NCBI RefSeq assembly: GCF_038396635.1 | Contig: NZ_CP121687.1 | Coordinates: 124,001-188,000, forward strand | Length of the DNA stretch: 64,000 nucleotides | Direction: 5' to 3' | DNA from: Defluviitalea saccharophila | GTDB lineage: Bacteria > Bacillota > Clostridia > Lachnospirales > Defluviitaleaceae | Part shown: piece after piece, positions 1 through 8,888 of the stretch | How the letters are laid out: every line of letters starts with the position of its first letter | Position numbering within the stretch: position 1 is the stretch's first letter | Notes under the pieces: generated by a model | What the model saw: only the letters and a program-made list of their open reading frames with translations | What the model was told of the DNA's origin: nothing | Database searches by the model: none | Program-made: the position numbers and the translations under genes

Positions 1-488
1 CAAGCATTCATTACTTGGGATGGGGTTTGTTGCCCTTTTGCAATGTTTTCACCGGCAGATGAAAACTTAATGCCGAAGTTTTCCATCATATTAAATGGTG
101 AGCCGTAAGTAGGAGATTGATGGGCAAAATAATTTTTATTGATCATATCTTGAGATTTCATCCTTGCCACTCTGGAAAGTTCCCAGTTAGCTTTTAGAGC
201 TGGAAGACCTTGTTTGGCCCTTTCTGCATTTACCAATCTAATGACTTCATTTTCTAATGCTTTGACATCATCAATATTTGGAATAGTGAGTTTTTGATTA
301 GGATAAATAAGTGCTGGATTTTTAATTTGAGGATTTGCTGCAATGATTTCACTAAGTCCAATCTGATACTTTACGGCAATTTTCCACATACTGTCTCCTG
401 GCTGTACAGTATAGGTAACTGATTGAGCAAAAACGGGTACAGATAATAACATAAAGATCGTCGCTATTAATAAAATTTTTCTTTTCAT
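1..488 (-). CDS. Secreted LysM-CAP domain protein (3' end outside window)
   Basis: Read on the minus strand from an ATG at 488 with GGAGGTG just upstream. The protein opens with a signal peptide (MKRKILLIATIFMLLSVPVFA), then a LysM module at about residues 25-70 (VTYTVQPGDSMWKIA ... YPNQKLTIP), a short helical linker, and the start of a CAP/SCP domain (VNAERAKQGLPAL, FAHQSP, GENIAKG). The architecture matches SafA/YkwD-like secreted proteins of spore-forming Firmicutes; LysM binds peptidoglycan. The frame is open to base 1, so the CAP domain continues outside the window. It is divergent from the gene at 750. The role (spore coat, wall or general secretion) is not shown by the sequence. Confidence 0.9.
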   Translation of the reverse strand, partial: MKRKILLIATIFMLLSVPVFAQSVTYTVQPGDSMWKIAVKYQIGLSEIIAANPQIKNPALIYPNQKLTIPNIDDVKALENEVIRLVNAERAKQGLPALKANWELSRVARMKSQDMINKNYFAHQSPTYGSPFNMMENFGIKFSSAGENIAKGQQTPSQVMNA

Positions 489-749
489 TAATGAACACCT
501 CCAATATTAGTTTTAATAAAAAATGGATTAATATTTCTTGTATGTTATTACATTAATGGAATAATTAACAACAAACAAATATATCTTAAGTTATATGAGT
601 ATAGTTTATTTATAATTGAATATTATAAGAAAATTTGATATTATTTAACCAATAGAAGGAAATATTTCTAAAATAACTTGCAATCGTTGAAGATTCTAAG
701 TTTAACATAATAGTAAAAATATATATTAAAACTATTGGGGGGCAGAATT

Positions 750-1583
750 ATGGAAAAGATTGTTATATTAATGGAAGATAAAAAAGAAAAACAAGATATA
801 AACGAGCTGTTTCGAAAGGAAAACATTGAAATTTATTTTGGGGATGACGAAAATGGCGTTTTAAAGATTCTTGGAGAAAAAGATGGCGTTATTGATCTCA
901 TCATTATTGATATGGTAAACGATCCTGTTAAAGGATTAGAATGCATCAGCCTGATTAAGGGAAAATATAAATATAGGAATATTCCTATTGTTATCATTGC
1001 ACAAAAAGAAGATGTAATGAAAGGCTTGGCAATTGGTGCCCAAGAGTATATAATACCACCATATAAGGCTGAAGAAATTTGTGATTTTATAAAAGCCATT
1101 TTGAATAATAAAAGGAATAATGAATACGCATATGCCCCACAAACATCCATTGATATGACTTTTGAACAATACTTTAATAGTGAGATTAAACGTGCTGAAA
1201 GAGGAAATTATGATTTATCCATCTTAATTTTAACCATAACGTCTAATCATACCAGTCGATTAGACACTGAAAAAAATAGAATCGAAATGATTAATCAGCT
1301 GGCGTTTCTTGTAAAAGAGAATTTAAGAGTTACTGATACAATTATGCGTTATAATAAAAGTAATATTATTGCTTTTTTACCTTATACACCGAGGTTTAAT
1401 GCAGAAATTGTTTATGAAAAAATCTTAAAGGTTTTTGAAGATAAAATATTAAATTCATATAACGAAATAGATGATTGGGAAATAATTTATAGTATAGTAT
1501 CCTATCCTCAAGATGGAGAAAATGTAAAGGATCTACTATTTAATGCAGAGCAATATCTGGAAAATAATATAGCTGGGAGATGA
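750..1583 (+). CDS. Degenerate receiver + degenerate GGDEF protein
   Basis: 277 residues. ATG 750 is chosen over an upstream in-frame TTG (735) because GGGGGG lies just before it. Residues 1-120 have a CheY-like pattern: a strand ending in the likely phospho-acceptor Asp (IDLIIIDM), but the conserved Thr and Lys positions read VIIAQK and IIPPYK. Residues 135-277 follow a GGDEF fold (FNSEIKRAERGNYDLSILIL), but the active-site motif is replaced (RYNKSNIIAFLP where RYGGDEF is expected). Cyclase activity is therefore unlikely; a scaffold or binding role is an inference. The gene is followed after 4 bases by the DegV gene, so the two are probably co-transcribed. Confidence 0.75.
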   Translation: MEKIVILMEDKKEKQDINELFRKENIEIYFGDDENGVLKILGEKDGVIDLIIIDMVNDPVKGLECISLIKGKYKYRNIPIVIIAQKEDVMKGLAIGAQEYIIPPYKAEEICDFIKAILNNKRNNEYAYAPQTSIDMTFEQYFNSEIKRAERGNYDLSILILTITSNHTSRLDTEKNRIEMINQLAFLVKENLRVTDTIMRYNKSNIIAFLPYTPRFNAEIVYEKILKVFEDKILNSYNEIDDWEIIYSIVSYPQDGENVKDLLFNAEQYLENNIAGR

Positions 1584-1587
1584 TTGA

Positions 1588-2451
1588 ATGTCGATTAAAA
1601 TTATAACTGATAGTGGTGCTGATTTGCCTAAAGAGATCATTAAGCAATATGATATTCATGTTATTCCTCTTTATGTTTATTTAGGGGATGAAGAATTTCT
1701 TGATGGTGTAACATTAGAACCAAATAAATTATATAATGATATGCGTAGTGAAAAGGTTTATAAAACCGGTCAAATTACTCCTGAAGGGTTTAAAGAAGTT
1801 TTCATAGAATATGCAAAGAAAAATCAAAGCTGTATATATATTGCTTTTTCTTCCGGATTATCAGGTACATATCAAGCCTCCCTTATTGCTAAAGAAGAAG
1901 TATTGGAAGAATATCCAGAATTTCATTTGGATATTATCGACACCAAATGTGCTTCTTTAGGTTTTGGTCTAGTAGTTTATAAAGCGGCTCAGATGGCAAA
2001 AGAGGGAAAATCCCAACAAGAAATTGTAGAAGCAGTGAAATTGTATTCAGAGCATATGGTCCATGTTTTTACTGTGGATAACTTAGAGTATCTTTATAGA
2101 GGAGGAAGAGTAAGCCGTACTTCTGCTTTTATTGGAGGCATCCTCAATATTAAGCCTATTTTAACAGTGGATGATGGTAAACTCGTACCCATAGAAAAAG
2201 TAAGAGGAAGAAAAAAATCTCTTAAAAGGCTTGTGGAAATTGCAGAAGAAAAAGGCGTAAATCTTAAAAATCAAACGATAGCGATCAGTCATGGAGATGC
2301 CCTTGAAGAAGCTGAAGAAGTTAAAAACATGATGATAGAAAAGTTTGGCTGTAAGGACTTCATCATTAATTCGATCGGATGTGCCATAGGTGCCCATGCA
2401 GGTCCTGGAACAATTACTATTTTCTTTTTAGACAAAGAGTTACCGCTATAA
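1588..2451 (+). CDS. DegV family (FakB-like) fatty-acid-binding protein
   Basis: 287 residues, the usual family length. The N-terminal signature IKIITDSGADLPKEI, the central SSGLSGTYQ and IIDTKCASLGFGL, and the late GGRVSRTSAF and HAGPGT segments are DegV hallmarks. DegV/FakB proteins bind a fatty acid and present it to the kinase FakA for phosphorylation, feeding exogenous fatty acids into phospholipid synthesis; no FakA gene is in the window. Start ATG 1588 follows GGGAGATG and sits 4 bases after the preceding stop. A strong terminator follows at 2477. Confidence 0.93.
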   Translation: MSIKIITDSGADLPKEIIKQYDIHVIPLYVYLGDEEFLDGVTLEPNKLYNDMRSEKVYKTGQITPEGFKEVFIEYAKKNQSCIYIAFSSGLSGTYQASLIAKEEVLEEYPEFHLDIIDTKCASLGFGLVVYKAAQMAKEGKSQQEIVEAVKLYSEHMVHVFTVDNLEYLYRGGRVSRTSAFIGGILNIKPILTVDDGKLVPIEKVRGRKKSLKRLVEIAEEKGVNLKNQTIAISHGDALEEAEEVKNMMIEKFGCKDFIINSIGCAIGAHAGPGTITIFFLDKELPL

Positions 2452-2476
2452 AATTTTACATTGATTCAAAAACTAA

Positions 2477-2510
2477 AAAAGCTTAAGGAGCCTTTTGACC
2501 TTAAGCTTTT
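2477..2510 (+). terminator. Rho-independent terminator after DegV gene
   Basis: Twelve-base inverted repeat, AAAAGCTTAAGG pairing with CCTTAAGCTTTT across a 10-base loop. It is A/T-flanked on both sides. Confidence 0.8.
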
Positions 2511-2575
2511 AATTATAAGGTTTAATTTTTTAATTATTTTGAATTGCAGTGATACAATGAATAATATTAAAAGAG

Positions 2576-3313
2576 GTGAGAACTATTAAAACGATAGCTG
2601 CTTTTTTTGATATAGACGGCACTTTATATAGAGAAGGGCTTATAACCGAGATGTTTAAGAAGCTGGTTCGTTATGACATTATAGAACCAAAAGGATGGCA
2701 TGAAAAAGTAAAACCTAAATTTATTAAATGGGATAATAGAGTAGGCGCATATGATGATTATCTTTTAGAAATGGCAGAAATTTATATTAATGCGATACAA
2801 GGAGTCGATTCGGCCATCATTCAATTTATTGCAAAACAAGTAGTTGAACAAAAGGGCGGAAGAGTTTATACTTTTACAAGGGACAGAATTTTGTGGCATA
2901 AGGAACAAAACCATAAAGTGATTACTATATCGGGGAGCCCCATTGAATTAGTAAAAGAAATGTCAGCAAGATACGATATGGATGACTGTAGAGGAAGTAT
3001 TTATATTTGCAATAATCAAAAATATACCGGTGAAGTTATACCTATGTGGGACAGCAAAAGCAAAAGAAAAGCAATGAATGAGCTAGTTAAGCAATATGAC
3101 ATTGATTTAGAAAACAGCTATGCATACGGAGATACTGCAGGAGATTTTTCTATGTTGGAAGCCGTGGGAAATCCTTTTTGTATTAATCCGACAAGGGAAT
3201 TAATAGGTTTAATCATGAATAATGAAGCTTTAAAGCAAAAAATTAAAATCATCGTAGAAAGAAAAGATATGATCTACTACTTAGATTCAAGCTATTTTGA
3301 AGATAAGAAGTAA
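2576..3313 (+). CDS. HAD-superfamily hydrolase (SerB-like subfamily IB)
   Basis: About 245 residues. Motif I is DIDGTLY, motif II ISGSPIE, motif III includes the Lys-rich WDSKSKRKA stretch, and motif IV is YGDTAGDFSML: a complete HAD phosphatase set of the PSP-like type, probably a cytosolic phosphomonoesterase of unknown substrate. The start is odd. GTG 2576 lies inside the only Shine-Dalgarno-like string (AGAGGTGAG), so it would have no ribosome site. The in-frame ATT at 2585, well spaced from that string, would give MKTIAAFFDIDGTLY, the usual beginning of this family. GTG is listed as the conservative start. Confidence 0.85.
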   Translation: MRTIKTIAAFFDIDGTLYREGLITEMFKKLVRYDIIEPKGWHEKVKPKFIKWDNRVGAYDDYLLEMAEIYINAIQGVDSAIIQFIAKQVVEQKGGRVYTFTRDRILWHKEQNHKVITISGSPIELVKEMSARYDMDDCRGSIYICNNQKYTGEVIPMWDSKSKRKAMNELVKQYDIDLENSYAYGDTAGDFSMLEAVGNPFCINPTRELIGLIMNNEALKQKIKIIVERKDMIYYLDSSYFEDKK

Positions 3314-3360
3314 ACGACATTTATAAGTATTCTAATAGTGATTAAAGGGGATTTAGTAAA

Positions 3361-4173
3361 ATGAATACAAGAAATGAGCTTAAAAATTGCAGAAGAATTG
3401 TTATTAAAATTGGAACTTCATCATTAACCCATCAAAATGGAACACTCCATTATGCGAAAATGGAACATTTAGCAAGGGTGTTATCCGATTTAAAAAACGC
3501 AGGGAAAGAAGTTGTATTAGTTTCTTCAGGAGCTATAGGAGTTGGGGCCGAAAGGTTAGGATGCAAAGAACGCCCTAAGGAAATTGAGATGAAACAAGCT
3601 GCCGCTGCCGTAGGTCAAGCGATTCTCATGCAGATTTATGAGAAATTTTTTAGTGAGTATAATCAAGTGATTGCACAAATCTTATTAACAAAGGATGTTT
3701 TGGAAGACTCCATTAAAAAAACAAATGCGCAAAATACGTTTAATACATTGCTGAAAATGGGTGTCATTCCTATTGTAAATGAAAATGATACCGTTGCTAC
3801 TGAAGAGCTGCAAGAAAGCATTTTTGGCGATAATGATACATTATCGGCTATGGTTGCCGTATTAATTGAAGCAGACTTGCTTATTCTTCTTTCTGATATT
3901 GACGGATTATACACACAAGATCCGAGAGAATGTTCTGATGCGGAGTTAATCGATACGGTTAAAGCTATTACAGATGAAATTGAAAGCCTTGCAGGAGGAG
4001 AAGGAAGCAGCCTGGGAACCGGTGGAATGATAACAAAAATCTCCGCGGCTAAAATTGCAAACAGCAATGGTGTAAATATGGTCATCGCCAATGGAGAAGA
4101 TTTGACTAATATACATAAAATATTAGAAGGAGAAATAGTGGGAACTTTGTTTGAAAGAAATACTGAAGTATAA
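3361..4173 (+). CDS. proB: Glutamate 5-kinase
   Basis: 270 residues. It phosphorylates L-glutamate to glutamyl-5-phosphate, the first step of proline synthesis; ProA at 7403 does the second. Visible amino-acid-kinase motifs are VIKIGTSSLT at the N-terminus, VVLVSSGAIGVG, VPIVNENDTVA-type (IPIVNENDTVATEEL), FGDNDTLSAMVA and GTGGMITKI. It ends after the kinase domain, so the C-terminal PUA domain of E. coli ProB is absent, as in many Firmicute short forms. ATG 3361 follows AAAGGGG. It is convergent with the lipoprotein gene and shares a terminator with it. Confidence 0.96.
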   Translation: MNTRNELKNCRRIVIKIGTSSLTHQNGTLHYAKMEHLARVLSDLKNAGKEVVLVSSGAIGVGAERLGCKERPKEIEMKQAAAAVGQAILMQIYEKFFSEYNQVIAQILLTKDVLEDSIKKTNAQNTFNTLLKMGVIPIVNENDTVATEELQESIFGDNDTLSAMVAVLIEADLLILLSDIDGLYTQDPRECSDAELIDTVKAITDEIESLAGGEGSSLGTGGMITKISAAKIANSNGVNMVIANGEDLTNIHKILEGEIVGTLFERNTEV

Positions 4174-4174
4174 A

Positions 4175-4200
4175 AATGAACGCTGGTTCCAGCGTTCATT
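4175..4200. terminator. Bidirectional terminator between proB and lipoprotein gene
   Basis: Ten-base perfect stem AATGAACGCT / AGCGTTCATT around GGTTCC. It lies two bases past the proB stop and overlaps the last codons of the convergent gene, so it can serve both strands. Confidence 0.75.
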
Positions 4201-5161
4201 CTAATGTTTCGGATATTTTTTTGATGTTTTCCAGAGCTATATCGCATTTGATGGTCGTTAAAGTAGAATCTTTTTGCGCGACTACATCTTTTAATTCCAC
4301 TACACTTTGATTAAATTGTATTGCGAGAGTATCCTTTTTTTCCATTACTTTCGGTTGAAGTCTTGGCCATACTTCGTCAATTTCTTCTAAGTCTTTTTTA
4401 ATTTCATCCCACTTACCTTGTTTTGAAGATATTTTGATATTTCTGATGTGATATTTTAAGATTAATATTTCCGATGGCAGCTTAGTCTTAAATAATTCTG
4501 TCATATAAGGTATGTGTTTTGTAAGCTTTACGGCCGCATGAGCAATCTCTAATTCATCAGGCGTTGCGGTCATTAAAGGATATGAATCAGGAAGAGCTTC
4601 TTCAGGCAATTTCAGTTCTTTCTCAGAGGATTCGGAGCCTCCGCCGTGTCCGGATTGACTGGATTGACCGGAATTACCAGATTGTCCTCCCGAACCATCG
4701 CTGCCCCCACTGGATTCTCCTCCAGATTGTCCTTGTGAACTTTCACTTTTTTTAGACATAGTCCGTTCCAATTCCAAGGCTGTCTTTTTATATTCCAAAG
4801 CGGCTTTATCTTTGCTGTCTTCCATTGCCTTTGAAATGATTAAGGTGGTTAGGGTATTTAGATCCTTATTGAATTCATCTGCTTTTTCAGTAGGCATACC
4901 TTTTTTTTGTGCATCGGCAAAGAAGGCGTTCCATTTTGAGTGCATAGATTTTATTTGTTCTGCTCCGCCTGCCCAATCTTTTTTACTTACTGTGGCTATA
5001 AGTTCTTCAGATAATTTTTGTAAATCTTCCAATGCAGATGGAGGAGAATTGCTTTCAGAAGAATCTGTGTTGGATTTTTCTTGCTTTTTTTGACAACCAA
5101 CAAGCAGCATTAAAGATAATAAAAGAAGTAATACTATATTGAACAGATAATGTTTTTTCAT
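4196..5161 (-). CDS. Lipoprotein of unknown function with Gly/Ser-rich linker
   Basis: 321 residues from ATG 5161, preceded by GGAAGGAGG; an upstream in-frame ATG at 5236 has no ribosome site. A signal peptide ends in a lipobox (LMLLVGC), so the mature protein should be a membrane-anchored lipoprotein. Two mostly helical segments (about residues 40-140 and 195-320) are separated by a low-complexity linker rich in Gly, Ser and Gln at about 145-185. Paired similar helical halves (repeated W-x-x-x-x-x-x-L patterns) suggest a duplicated bundle domain. I do not recognise the family. It is convergent with proB. Confidence 0.8.
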   Translation of the reverse strand: MKKHYLFNIVLLLLLSLMLLVGCQKKQEKSNTDSSESNSPPSALEDLQKLSEELIATVSKKDWAGGAEQIKSMHSKWNAFFADAQKKGMPTEKADEFNKDLNTLTTLIISKAMEDSKDKAALEYKKTALELERTMSKKSESSQGQSGGESSGGSDGSGGQSGNSGQSSQSGHGGGSESSEKELKLPEEALPDSYPLMTATPDELEIAHAAVKLTKHIPYMTELFKTKLPSEILILKYHIRNIKISSKQGKWDEIKKDLEEIDEVWPRLQPKVMEKKDTLAIQFNQSVVELKDVVAQKDSTLTTIKCDIALENIKKISETLE

Positions 5162-5257
5162 CTTTTTCCTCCTTCCATTGCAATATAAAAATAATTTAGT
5201 AATAGAAATAGTATTTGCCAGAACTTCTGACAACATACAAATTTACTTTTGCATTCT

Positions 5258-5286
5258 TTGATATTTCATGGAAAATATATTATAAT
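5258..5286 (+). promoter_or_regulatory. SigA-type promoter for DUF896 gene
   Basis: TTGATA, 17-base spacer, TATAAT; 32 bases before the ATG of the DUF896 gene. Confidence 0.75.
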
Positions 5287-5318
5287 GTAATAAAATACTA
5301 GACTTTACGGAGGACAAA

Positions 5319-5519
5319 ATGGAAGATAAAAAAATAAAAAGAATCAATGAACTGTATAAAAAACAAAAATCAGTTGGTCTTACAGAAGAAGAAAAGATAG
5401 AGCAAGAGCAACTGAGAAGAGAATATATTGAACTGGTAAAAAGAAATTTCAGGCAAACCATGGGGAACGTAAGAATACAACATGAAGATGGAACAGTAAC
5501 ACCTTTAAAGTCTAAATAG
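5319..5519 (+). CDS. DUF896 (UPF0291, YnzC-like) small protein
   Basis: 66 residues. The family signature is clear: KIKRINELYKKQKSVGLTEEE, then REYIELVKRNFR and the C-terminal GTVTPLK. Members are small soluble helical-hairpin proteins of Firmicutes; the B. subtilis homologue YnzC/SosA lies beside the SOS regulator region, but no function is certain here. ATG 5319 follows a GGAGGA site. The gene starts a plus-strand run with the zinc-ribbon gene 25 bases downstream. Confidence 0.92.
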   Translation: MEDKKIKRINELYKKQKSVGLTEEEKIEQEQLRREYIELVKRNFRQTMGNVRIQHEDGTVTPLKSK

Positions 5520-5544
5520 AAAATCTGGATAGGAGAGATTAAGA

Positions 5545-6048
5545 GTGAACTATTGCAGAGAGTGCGGTAAGTTTATAGAAAATGATCAACAACAATGCCC
5601 ATATTGTGGAACAGAGGTCAATGACACTATTGATATAGAAAATCAAAATGTGGAGATAAATACGGATATATATGCTGAGATAAAATCAGTGGACGAAGAA
5701 GAACCAGTTTTTCAGAGAGAATCCTTTGATGAAGCACCTTATGAAGCATCTTATGAAACACCTTATTTAAGAGAAAATAAATACAACACTGTCCATAATC
5801 CAGTTGAATTCAATACACCACCTCTTAGCAATTGGATAAAAGTTACACTTTCTGTTTTAATTCCTGCATTGCCGGGATTAGGTGCTTTAATCGGTGTTAT
5901 TGCTGCTATTATTTTTATGACTAAGGAAGATGAGGATAGAAAAACCTTCGGTTATGCACTCCTTACTTATAGTGTTATCTTTCTTGTACTCTTATGTAGT
6001 TGCTGTATGATATTTTTTATTGGTGCATCAGATAGCATACAATTTTAG
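5545..6048 (+). CDS. Zinc-ribbon membrane protein, unknown function
   Basis: 167 residues from a GTG (5545) after AGGAGAG. An N-terminal zinc ribbon (CRECGKF ... CPYCG, residues 4-22) is followed by an acidic, low-complexity linker (repeats of EAPYEASYETPY) and two membrane segments near residues 95-120 and 133-157. The order zinc ribbon / linker / two helices is common in small Firmicute membrane proteins. Function is not evident. It lies 23 bases before the DUF2085 gene. Confidence 0.75.
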   Translation: MNYCRECGKFIENDQQQCPYCGTEVNDTIDIENQNVEINTDIYAEIKSVDEEEPVFQRESFDEAPYEASYETPYLRENKYNTVHNPVEFNTPPLSNWIKVTLSVLIPALPGLGALIGVIAAIIFMTKEDEDRKTFGYALLTYSVIFLVLLCSCCMIFFIGASDSIQF

Positions 6049-6071
6049 TAAAATTCCTGGGTGAAAATACA

Positions 6072-6722
6072 ATGATGAAATTGATATATTTTATGGGCCG
6101 TTCAGTATGTCATCAAATTCCTGAACGTTCTTTTTTTATTCTAAATAAACAGCTCCCTCTATGTGCGAGATGTACGGGAATTTATATGGGGGTATTTTTA
6201 GGTTTTTTATATTTATTTTTAAGAAAACGTTGGAAGGGAAACAAACCTCCTTCTCTAAAAATTTTATTGAGTATTATATTTTGCTGGATTCCTATTATAA
6301 TAGACGGAGTAACATCTTATATCGGGCTAAGGGAATCTAATAACATGATAAGGCTTATTACTGGATTTTTATTTGGAGTTTTTTGGCCTGTTTTTATTTT
6401 ACTGCTTAAAAATTATCAAGTCACAAAGAAAAACTCTTTGGATATCATTAAAGATTATCAGGATTTAATTTTTATGATTTGTATATTGATTCCTTTTACA
6501 GGGATACTTTCAGTACAATCCGTTCTTATATGGTGGATGATTTCAGGAATCACAGTAGGAACGCTGATGTATGTCTATGTACAAATGATTTTTATCCTAA
6601 TAAAAAATTTATTTTTTTCCTCTTATATAAAACTCCTTTATTTCATTGCATTTATTATTTCTGCAATGATTATGAGTGGATTGTCATGGATGAATCATCA
6701 TTTATTAGCACAATATAGATAA
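6072..6722 (+). CDS. DUF2085 membrane protein
   Basis: 216 residues with several hydrophobic segments. The N-terminal motif CHQIPERSF followed by LCARCTGIYMG is the DUF2085 signature; the Cys/His set suggests metal binding or redox chemistry at the membrane, but the family has no proven function. Two adjacent ATGs (6072 and 6075) are possible starts; the upstream site is weak (CTGGGTGAAAA). Confidence 0.82.
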   Translation: MMKLIYFMGRSVCHQIPERSFFILNKQLPLCARCTGIYMGVFLGFLYLFLRKRWKGNKPPSLKILLSIIFCWIPIIIDGVTSYIGLRESNNMIRLITGFLFGVFWPVFILLLKNYQVTKKNSLDIIKDYQDLIFMICILIPFTGILSVQSVLIWWMISGITVGTLMYVYVQMIFILIKNLFFSSYIKLLYFIAFIISAMIMSGLSWMNHHLLAQYR

Positions 6723-6772
6723 AACTTACTACAGATAAAAATTTATCTACAGTAACTAGGGAGATGCTAGAT

Positions 6773-7339
6773 ATGACTGAAAAACAAAGGCTTAGAAAAT
6801 TATTTCTTGATAAGAGGGCTCGAATGATAAAAGAGGATCTATATCATAAAAGTCAACTTATTTATGAAACTATTATTCATTCCTCCTTATATCATCAATG
6901 TAAAGCTGTTTTTACATATGTCAGTATGGGGAATGAAGTGGATACTAAGCAAATTATTCATAGGGGATTAATAGACGGAAAAATCATCGGGGTGCCTAAA
7001 GTATATCCCAAAAAGAAAGAAATGATTTTTTCTCAAATAGAAGCCATAGATGAATTAGAAATAGGCCATTTTAATGTCCTTGAGCCTAAAGAGGAATCGA
7101 TACGTCTTTTAGAGAGCAATCAGGATACACTGATCCTTGTTCCGGGAGCAGTATTTGATAAAAATAAACACAGAATTGGCTATGGAGGAGGCTATTATGA
7201 CCGATATCTTTCTTCTATAAAAGGGGCATTAAAGATTATAGGGATCGGATATGATTTTCAACTTATTGATCAGATTCCTTCAGATCCTTATGATGTCCCT
7301 TTAGATGCCATAGTTACAGACAAAGACTGGATAAAATAA
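6773..7339 (+). CDS. 5-formyltetrahydrofolate cyclo-ligase
   Basis: 188 residues. It converts 5-formyl-THF to 5,10-methenyl-THF using ATP, recycling a folate storage form in the cytoplasm. The C-terminal family motif is intact (VPGAVFDKNKHRIGYGGGYYDRYL), as is the N-terminal basic LRKLFLDKRARM. ATG 6773 is preferred over the in-frame ATG 6764 because of spacing to AGGGAG. A short A/T-rich hairpin (AGATAAA / TTTATCT) lies just upstream. Confidence 0.93.
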   Translation: MTEKQRLRKLFLDKRARMIKEDLYHKSQLIYETIIHSSLYHQCKAVFTYVSMGNEVDTKQIIHRGLIDGKIIGVPKVYPKKKEMIFSQIEAIDELEIGHFNVLEPKEESIRLLESNQDTLILVPGAVFDKNKHRIGYGGGYYDRYLSSIKGALKIIGIGYDFQLIDQIPSDPYDVPLDAIVTDKDWIK

Positions 7340-7341
7340 AG

Positions 7342-7370
7342 TTGCATTAAAAATATGCTCATGATAAAAT
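7342..7370 (+). promoter_or_regulatory. SigA-type promoter for proA
   Basis: TTGCAT, 17-base spacer, TAAAAT, 32 bases upstream of the proA ATG. It suggests that proA has its own transcript even though proB lies 3 kb away. Confidence 0.6.
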
Positions 7371-7402
7371 AATCGAAACATTACAAACAATGAGGTGATG
7401 GA

Positions 7403-8650
7403 ATGGGAGAGTTGCAGCAAAAGGGAGCGTTAGCAAAAAAGGCATCCGTAATACTTGCTAAAAAGTCTTCAGAAGAAAAAAATAAGGGGCTTATTAAAGC
7501 TGCTGACTTTTTATTACAATATAAAGAAGAAATCATAAAAGCTAATGAAATTGACTTACAGTTCGCAAAAGAAAATGGCATTAAGGGTTCATTAATAGAT
7601 CGACTCACCTTAAATGAAAAAAGAATTGAAGCTATGGCAGAAGGGCTTAGAGAAATTGCTATGCTGGAGGATCCAGTAGGAGAAGTATTGTCTATGAAAA
7701 AACGTCCTAACGGTTTAGTGATTGGACAAAAGAGAGTACCTATGGGCGTTATAGGTATTATTTATGAGGCCAGACCGAATGTAACAGCAGATGCTTTTGG
7801 TCTATGTTTAAAAACAGGAAATGCGGTTATTTTAAGAGGCGGAAAAGAGGCCATACATTCTAATATCCAAATTGTTAAAATACTGCAAAATGCCTTAGAA
7901 ATAGTAGGGCTTCCTAAGGAAGCTGTACAACTGGTAGAGGACACCAGCAGAGAAACCGCTAAAGAAATGATGCGGTTAAATGAGTATTTAGATGTATTAA
8001 TTCCCAGGGGTGGTGCAGGACTAATTCAAACTGTTGTTCAAAACAGTACGGTACCGGTTATAGAAACTGGAGTAGGTAATTGTCATATCTATGTTGATGA
8101 TAAAGCGAAGATAGACGATGCAGTATCCATTACTGTCAATGCAAAGGTTCAGAGACCAGGTGTCTGCAATGCAGCCGAAAGCTTACTGGTTCATAAGGAT
8201 GTTGCAGAAATCTTTTTACCTAAAGTGTATGATGAACTGAAAAGATATAATGTAGAAATTAGAGGAGACGAAAAGGTACGAGGAATCCTTCCAGATGTTA
8301 ATGCTGCAACAGAAGAGGATTGGGGAAGAGAATACCTGGACTACGTTATAGCTGTTAAAGTGGTAGATTCTATCGATGAAGCCATTGAGCATATCAGTAA
8401 GTATGGTACAAAACATTCGGAAGCTATTATTACAGAAGATTATTCAAATGCTCAGCGTTTCTTGGAAGAAATTGATGCAGCAGCAGTGTATGTGAATGCA
8501 TCCACCCGTTTTACAGACGGTTTTGAATTCGGCTTTGGAGCTGAAATTGGAATTAGTACACAAAAGCTTCATGCCAGAGGGCCTATGGGCTTAAAGGAAC
8601 TCACTACAACAAAATATATTATTTACGGAAACGGACAGATCCGTCAGTAA
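7403..8650 (+). CDS. proA: Glutamate-5-semialdehyde dehydrogenase (gamma-glutamyl phosphate reductase)
   Basis: 415 residues, full length. It reduces glutamyl-5-phosphate to glutamate semialdehyde with NADPH, the second step of proline synthesis. Aldehyde-dehydrogenase-fold motifs include [25 protein letters not shown], the catalytic-Cys segment [10 protein letters not shown] and the C-terminal [19 protein letters not shown] 7403 follows GAGGTGATGG. It is monocistronic, closed by a terminator at 8666. Confidence 0.97.
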   Translation: MGELQQKGALAKKASVILAKKSSEEKNKGLIKAADFLLQYKEEIIKANEIDLQFAKENGIKGSLIDRLTLNEKRIEAMAEGLREIAMLEDPVGEVLSMKKRPNGLVIGQKRVPMGVIGIIYEARPNVTADAFGLCLKTGNAVILRGGKEAIHSNIQIVKILQNALEIVGLPKEAVQLVEDTSRETAKEMMRLNEYLDVLIPRGGAGLIQTVVQNSTVPVIETGVGNCHIYVDDKAKIDDAVSITVNAKVQRPGVCNAAESLLVHKDVAEIFLPKVYDELKRYNVEIRGDEKVRGILPDVNAATEEDWGREYLDYVIAVKVVDSIDEAIEHISKYGTKHSEAIITEDYSNAQRFLEEIDAAAVYVNASTRFTDGFEFGFGAEIGISTQKLHARGPMGLKELTTTKYIIYGNGQIRQ

Positions 8651-8665
8651 CTAAGAAATTTATTT

Positions 8666-8702
8666 AACCGCTGGTTTAGATTATTTATATCAGCGGTTTT
8701 TG
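8666..8702 (+). terminator. Terminator after proA
   Basis: AACCGCTG / CAGCGGTT stem with a 17-base loop, followed by TTTT. Confidence 0.75.
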
Positions 8703-8783
8703 CATGTCTTCTTATGGGGAATTTAAGGGAAATTTAAATCTTCCATAATGCAGGGGAGAAATCTGCTTGATGGCTGTTGAACC

Positions 8784-8812
8784 TTGTTATTTTTTTATGG
8801 TTACAGTATAAT
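8784..8812 (+). promoter_or_regulatory. SigA-type promoter of ruvAB
   Basis: TTGTTA, 17-base spacer, TATAAT. The expected start of transcription is about 8819, immediately before the LexA-like box. Confidence 0.75.
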
Positions 8813-8822
8813 GAATGAATAA

Positions 8823-8836
8823 AGAACGAATGTTCT
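8823..8836 (+). promoter_or_regulatory. LexA (SOS) operator upstream of ruvAB
   Basis: AGAACGAATGTTCT matches 12 of 14 positions of the Gram-positive SOS consensus CGAACRNRYGTTYG, including the whole GAAC-RNRY-GTTY core. It lies 11 bases after the -10 hexamer, where a repressor would block initiation or escape. ruvAB is a classic SOS operon. Confidence 0.75.
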
Positions 8837-8888
8837 TCTAAATTTAGACAGGCTTTCATAGAATATTTGCCCAGAAAGGATGAACGGC

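Noticed and set aside
3663-4247. 194-codon minus-strand frame covering proB
   Set aside because: Antisense to a well-conserved kinase, crosses the bidirectional terminator, no ribosome site.
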